Shown here in pieces: positions 5,543-8,721 of a DNA stretch of 8,721 nucleotides. The DNA is from Cryomorphaceae bacterium (lineage in GTDB: Bacteria > Bacteroidota > Bacteroidia > Flavobacteriales > Schleiferiaceae), in assembly GCA_003445735.1 (NCBI GenBank), contig DMCR01000141.1, positions 1-8,721 on the forward strand. Reading direction: 5' to 3'. Position 1 is the first letter of the stretch. The number at the start of each line of letters is the position of its first letter. The position numbers and the translations under genes are program-made. The notes beneath the pieces were generated by a model. The model saw only the letters and a program-made list of their open reading frames with translations, had not been told where the DNA came from and did not search any database.

Positions 5543-6604
5543 AAATTGGGCGATTTGTAGTGCTGCATCACCACTTCCATACGGAGTTTCTTCTGGTAGT
5601 GGTTGCTTCAACATTCTACGGACTTTCTGAACCAAAGGTTCAGTTGCACCCAGGGGATGCAACACATTAGCGCCAATATCCACTAATTCTACCCATTCCG
5701 TTTCATTTCTCAAGGTGATGCAATGTTTCCCTAAGAAATAAGCCTCTTTCTGTAGACCTCCGCTATCGGTAATCACGATAGCACATTGCTGAATGGCCCA
5801 AAGCATTCCCAAATACCCCACCGGTGGCGAAGTAATAAACTTAATCTCCACTCCAGCCTTTTCCACCTCATTTCGTGTGGACGGATGCAAGGGCATCCAT
5901 ACAGGAATTCCTTGTTGATGTAATTCATTCAGACTTGCAATTCGTTCCTTCAATCGTTCTGGATGCTTGACGTTCTCCATGCGATGCAGGGTTGCTAGAG
6001 CAAAAGGCTTTTGAAACCACTCCAATACTCCCATAGCCTCGTGGTGGCGGGCAAAGAGTGAAAACATCTGAACAGCATCGAACATGGTATCTCCTACGTT
6101 TACAACACGTTGGTATGGTAAAATACCTTCGTCTTCAATGTTTTCATCTGCAGCCGCAGAGGGAGTAAAGAGAATGTGTGAAAGCTGATCGGTTTGAATT
6201 CTATTCCATTCCTCGGGCATTTCATCGTTAAAGGAACGAAGCCCAGCTTCGACATGGATGATAGGAATACCCTCTTGAACGGCAGCCAATGCACCTGCCA
6301 ATGTTGAATTCGTATCACCAAAAACTAGAACATATTGAGGACCAATCTCTGCAATAATAGGGCGTAAATCTGCAACAATCTTATCAATCATCGCATCCCG
6401 TTGTAACCCGCCGCTTTCTAAAATTGCATGGGGCTTTGGCAAGTCCAATTCTTCGAAAAATACGGCGCTCATCTCAGGATCATAATGCTGCCCAGTATGA
6501 ACCACAAACTCCTGAATACCAATATTTTTAAACGCCCTACTTACAGTAGCACTTTTAATAAATTGGGGGCGTGCGCCGACGATGGTCAGGATGCGAACAC
6601 TCAC
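5522..6604 (-). CDS. wbpI: UDP-2,3-diacetamido-2,3-dideoxyglucuronate 2-epimerase (WbpI-type)
   Basis: This non-hydrolysing UDP-sugar 2-epimerase has 360 aa, the usual size. Family signatures are ILTIVGARPQFIK (5-17), TGQHYD (37-42), VFGDTNSTLAG (94-104, Asp97), HVEAGLRSF (117-125, Glu119), MPEEWNR (129-135), LHRMENV (206-212, His207) and TDSGGLQKEA (279-288). In the context of wbpE and wbpD the likely reaction is UDP-GlcNAc(3NAc)A to UDP-ManNAc(3NAc)A, as for Pseudomonas WbpI; WecB (UDP-GlcNAc 2-epimerase) is the main alternative, which sequence alone does not fully exclude. The start is GTG at 6604-6602, forming GTGA with the wbpD stop; a longer frame reaching 6661 would lie wholly inside wbpD and lacks family similarity. 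It is the last gene of the operon. Confidence 0.88.
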   Translation of the reverse strand: MSVRILTIVGARPQFIKSATVSRAFKNIGIQEFVVHTGQHYDPEMSAVFFEELDLPKPHAILESGGLQRDAMIDKIVADLRPIIAEIGPQYVLVFGDTNSTLAGALAAVQEGIPIIHVEAGLRSFNDEMPEEWNRIQTDQLSHILFTPSAAADENIEDEGILPYQRVVNVGDTMFDAVQMFSLFARHHEAMGVLEWFQKPFALATLHRMENVKHPERLKERIASLNELHQQGIPVWMPLHPSTRNEVEKAGVEIKFITSPPVGYLGMLWAIQQCAIVITDSGGLQKEAYFLGKHCITLRNETEWVELVDIGANVLHPLGATEPLVQKVRRMLKQPLPEETPYGSGDAALQIAQFLIEQGN

Positions 6605-7173
6605 GATACAGCGCGTACTTTTCCATCCACTAATTCGTATGCATCGCCTAGTTCTGGACATTGCGCTTTACCCTGAGCATCAAAGTTCAATCTTCGGCCT
6701 GCTTTACTGACCCATCCAATTCTTTCGGCCGGTACACCGACATATAAGCCATAGGGCTTCACTTCTGTGTTTATGACCGCTCCGGCGCCAATAAAGGCAT
6801 ATTCTCCAAGGTCATTCCCGCAAACGATTGTGGCATTCGCCCCGATGCTTACACCTCTGCCCACCTTTGTGCTGAGATAGTCCTTACGTTCAATAAAAGC
6901 GCGGGGTGCATCTACGTTGGTAAAAACCATGGAAGGCCCTAGAAATACACCATCCTCTAGCTCTACCCCTTCGAATACACTCACGTTGTTTTGAATCTTG
7001 GCACCCTTTCCGATGCGAACGTTATTCGCAATGAAGACGTTCTGACCGATAGTACACCCCTCACCTATGTTGGCTTGAGGCATGATATGACTGTAATGCC
7101 AAACCTTCGTGCCACTGCCAATGGTAGCGCCTTCGTCCACTGTTGCGGTATGGTGAATGAAGATATCGGTCAT
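6601..7173 (-). CDS. wbpD: UDP-2-acetamido-3-amino-2,3-dideoxyglucuronate N-acetyltransferase (WbpD-type)
   Basis: The 190-aa protein is a trimeric left-handed beta-helix acyltransferase. Hexapeptide repeats run from about 12 to 145 (ATIGSG, ANIGEG, CTIGQN, VRIGKG, VSIGAN, AFIGAG). The family-specific stretches SMVFTNVDAPRAFIERKDY (81-99) and GVPAERIGWVSKAGRRLNF (146-164) match WbpD/WlbB proteins, which transfer acetyl from acetyl-CoA to the 3-amino group of UDP-GlcNAc3NA. The C-terminal tail with 'CPE.G..Y.L.dg.v' is also typical. The ATG at 7173 overlaps the wbpE stop as ATGA, and its own TGA overlaps the wbpI GTG. The enzyme is cytoplasmic and feeds O-antigen or capsule synthesis. Confidence 0.92.
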   Translation of the reverse strand: MTDIFIHHTATVDEGATIGSGTKVWHYSHIMPQANIGEGCTIGQNVFIANNVRIGKGAKIQNNVSVFEGVELEDGVFLGPSMVFTNVDAPRAFIERKDYLSTKVGRGVSIGANATIVCGNDLGEYAFIGAGAVINTEVKPYGLYVGVPAERIGWVSKAGRRLNFDAQGKAQCPELGDAYELVDGKVRAVS

Positions 7174-8279
7174 GATAAAAATGTTTTTATGGAATCTACT
7201 ACCCGTTTGACTTCCTCCGTTTCCATGGCCTCATGTACAGGTAGACTCAATACTTCTTGTGATAACCGTTCCGAAACTTGTAGAGATACTTTTGGAGTCC
7301 AGTGTTTATAGGCCTCTTGTTGATGTAATCCCATAGGATAATATACCATAGAGTCTATTCCATGTTCCTTTAAGAATGCTTGAAGCCCGTCTCTTTTACG
7401 ACCAGGGATACGAATGGTGAACTGGTGAATGATATGACCGTCGACTATATCAGGTAGAATCAAACCGTCCACCCCACTCAGATGATCCAGGTACATGGAC
7501 GCTATTCTCTTTTTTCGTTCAATGCTCTGATAGAAATATTTCAATTTCACACCCAAAACAGCGGCCTGCATAGGGTCTAATCTAGAGTTCACGCCTATGC
7601 ATTGATGGTGGTATTTCTTTGATTGGCCGTGACTCGCAATGCGCTTAGCTTGTGCGAGAAGCTCGGAATTTCGACTGCTTATAGCTCCACCGTCGCCCAT
7701 TCCTCCCAATGATTTAGTAGGGAAAAAACTAAAGGTTCCCAATGCCCCAACAGTACCAGCATATTGTCCGGCGTAGGGGCCCGAAGTCCATTGTGCCCCG
7801 AAGGCTTGGGCCGTATCCTCCACGATAGCTACACCTGGTAATGCCTGTTCAATGGCGGCAACATCCGCACAACACCCGTACAAGTGTACGACTATTATAG
7901 CCTTGGTTTGTGGGGTATGTAGAGAGGATAATTGGTCAATAGCGAGATTAAATGTTGCCTCATCGACATCACACCAAACGGCCGTTGCTCCCAACAACCC
8001 TATGACCTCAGCACTGGCTGCATAGGTGAAGGCTGGGACGATAACTTCATCGCCAGGGCCTATTCCTAAGGCCATTAATGCAATCTGAAGTGCATCTGTA
8101 CCGTTGGCGACCCCAATGGTTTGGGCGCCAAGATACTTTGATAAATTTGCTTCAAAAGTAGCAGATTCCGGTCCCCCAATGTATTGACTACTGTGCATCA
8201 CGCGCTCCAATGCAGCAGAAAGCTCTTCCTGGTAAGGACGATGAATTCTTTGAAAATCAAGCATTTTGATGGCAGACAC
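7170..8279 (-). CDS. wbpE: UDP-3-keto-sugar aminotransferase, DegT/DnrJ/EryC1 family (WbpE-type)
   Basis: This PLP-dependent transaminase (369 aa from GTG at 8279) uses glutamate to aminate the 3-keto group of UDP-2-acetamido-2-deoxy-3-keto-glucuronate. Family marks are GVANGTDALQIALMALGIGP (56-75), VPAFTYAASAEVIG (81-94), VEDTAQAFGA (153-162, Asp155 contacts the PLP ring nitrogen), FSFFPTKSLGGMGDGG (183-198, Schiff-base Lys189) and NSRLDPMQAA (231-240). The start is uncertain: ATG at 8264 would give 364 aa beginning MLDFQ, while GTG gives MSAIKMLDFQ, more like relatives that have a few residues before the conserved '(M/I)(V/L)D(L/F)'. It is the first gene of the operon, overlapping wbpD by 4 nt. 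Specificity within the family is inferred from the neighbours. Confidence 0.9.
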   Translation of the reverse strand: MSAIKMLDFQRIHRPYQEELSAALERVMHSSQYIGGPESATFEANLSKYLGAQTIGVANGTDALQIALMALGIGPGDEVIVPAFTYAASAEVIGLLGATAVWCDVDEATFNLAIDQLSSLHTPQTKAIIVVHLYGCCADVAAIEQALPGVAIVEDTAQAFGAQWTSGPYAGQYAGTVGALGTFSFFPTKSLGGMGDGGAISSRNSELLAQAKRIASHGQSKKYHHQCIGVNSRLDPMQAAVLGVKLKYFYQSIERKKRIASMYLDHLSGVDGLILPDIVDGHIIHQFTIRIPGRKRDGLQAFLKEHGIDSMVYYPMGLHQQEAYKHWTPKVSLQVSERLSQEVLSLPVHEAMETEEVKRVVDSIKTFLS

Positions 8280-8299
8280 AATAAGATCGTTTATAGATG

Positions 8300-8328
8300 C
8301 AAAATAGGGAAGTTCCTATACATATCAA
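8300..8328 (-). promoter_or_regulatory. promoter TTG-N19-TATTTTG for the wbpE-wbpD-wbpI operon
   Basis: On the minus strand TTG (8328-8326), a 19-nt spacer and TATTTTG (8306-8300) give a Bacteroidota-type promoter one base short of TAnnTTTG in the -7 box. Transcription would begin near 8293-8295, about 15 nt before the GTG and 30 before the ATG. The spacer contains a 9-bp palindrome, GGAAGTTCC on the plus strand (8308-8316), which could be an operator or chance. Confidence 0.45.
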
Positions 8329-8418
8329 TTAACGACCATCCACTTCAAAGCGTGTGTTTGTTCACCATTACCACTTAAGGTAATTTCCAAAGAAAGTGGA
8401 CAACTCGTTTTTACCAAT

Positions 8419-8449
8419 AAAAACCCCCGAGTCTACGGCTCGGGGATTT
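8419..8449 (-). terminator. intrinsic terminator of the thioredoxin gene
   Basis: A perfect 7-bp GC-rich stem, CCCCGAG (8425-8431) with CTCGGGG (8439-8445), encloses a 7-nt loop. In the minus-strand direction it is followed by a run of five T (8423-8419). It begins 27 nt after the thioredoxin stop. On the plus strand the stem is followed only by ATTTA, so it acts mainly on minus-strand transcription, and it separates trxA from the wbp operon. Confidence 0.88.
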
Positions 8450-8471
8450 AAAATGATTCGTCGCGGGTGGC

Positions 8472-8721
8472 TCACATAGCTCCATCAAGCTTGGCAGCGA
8501 GCACTTGCTTGCTCGTCGCACCTACTTGCTTATCAACAATCTCTCCGTTTTTGAAGACCAACAATGTTGGGATGTTACGCACACCGAACTGCTGAGCTAC
8601 TGCACCGTCAGAATCTACATTGAGCTTACCAATGACTGCTTTGCCCTCATATTCCGTTGCCAATTCATCTACAACAGGACCAACCATGCGGCAAGGACCA
8701 CACCATTCTGCCCAGAAATCA
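8472..8721 (-). CDS. trxA: thioredoxin, C-terminal part (5' end outside window)
   Basis: 82 codons are visible, running in from the right edge. They begin DFWAEWCGPCRMVGPVVDEL, which contains the redox-active WCGPC. KLNVDSDGAVAQQFGVRNIPTLLVFKNGE follows, with the cis-proline in IPT, then the usual last helix. Thioredoxin is a small cytoplasmic disulfide reductase recycled by thioredoxin reductase. Only the first strand and helix, some 20-25 residues, are missing, because the gene starts outside the window. An ATG at 8687 is an internal methionine, not the start, since the active site lies upstream of it. The gene ends before a strong terminator, so it is its own transcription unit at this end. 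Confidence 0.95.
   Translation of the reverse strand, partial: DFWAEWCGPCRMVGPVVDELATEYEGKAVIGKLNVDSDGAVAQQFGVRNIPTLLVFKNGEIVDKQVGATSKQVLAAKLDGAM

Noticed and set aside
6991..7311. 106-codon plus-strand open frame
   Set aside because: It is antisense to wbpD and wbpE, both of which have full family motifs.
8184..8378. 64-codon plus-strand open frame spanning the wbpE start and promoter
   Set aside because: It is antisense to wbpE for half its length, with no start signal or recognisable product.
8368..8399. Inverted repeats TTACC/GGTAA (8368-8383) and CCACTT/AAGTGG (8371-8399)
   Set aside because: The arms are short, mutually overlapping and lie between the thioredoxin terminator and the wbp promoter with no T-run; chance is likely.

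Overview
The window looks like chromosomal DNA from a member of the Bacteroidota, most likely a Flavobacteriales-type marine or freshwater bacterium. The grounds are the small tightly packed genes, moderate GC, several matches to the Bacteroidota -7 element TAnnTTTG (TATTTTTG twice, TATGTTTG once, and one TTG-N19-TATTTTG), weak ribosome binding sites, TTG/GTG starts, and a gene set typical of that phylum. The taxonomic call is inference. No tRNA, rRNA, insertion sequence, CRISPR array or phage gene was seen.

Left end (1-1138): two Crp/Fnr-type regulator genes lie head to tail on the minus strand, overlapping by 8 nt; the downstream one runs off the window. To their right is a 380-bp non-coding region with two perfect short dyads and divergent promoter candidates. 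Next, on the plus strand, come a small lipoprotein (1139-1501) and, in the same reading frame after one stop codon, a Schlafen/AlbA_2-type putative DNA-binding protein with a TTG start (1511-2161).

Middle (2158-5542): trmH (minus strand, tRNA Gm18 2'-O-methyltransferase) converges on the AlbA_2 gene with a 4-nt overlap. It diverges from a plus-strand run of five genes: a two-TM protein with TPR-like helices, an SRPBCC protein, a DUF429 RNase H-fold protein, a DUF2452 protein (the family of human C1orf50) and a serine esterase/phospholipase. The last four are spaced -16, +3 and -1 nt and are surely one transcript. A pair of mutually exclusive hairpins sits over the start of the SRPBCC gene.

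Right part (5522-8279, minus strand): a three-gene operon wbpE-wbpD-wbpI, each junction a 4-nt overlap (ATGA, then GTGA), encodes the last three steps to UDP-2,3-diacetamido-2,3-dideoxy-mannuronate, a precursor of surface polysaccharide. Gene order equals reaction order. The first two enzymes (WbpA, WbpB) are not in the window. The operon runs convergently into the esterase gene with a 21-bp overlap of coding ends and no visible terminator. At the right edge is the 3' part of a thioredoxin gene (minus) with a clear intrinsic terminator.

No convincing new biological system was found. The best candidates for follow-up are the SRPBCC/DUF429/DUF2452/esterase operon with its possible RNA switch, and the dyad-bearing intergenic region next to the twin Crp-like genes.
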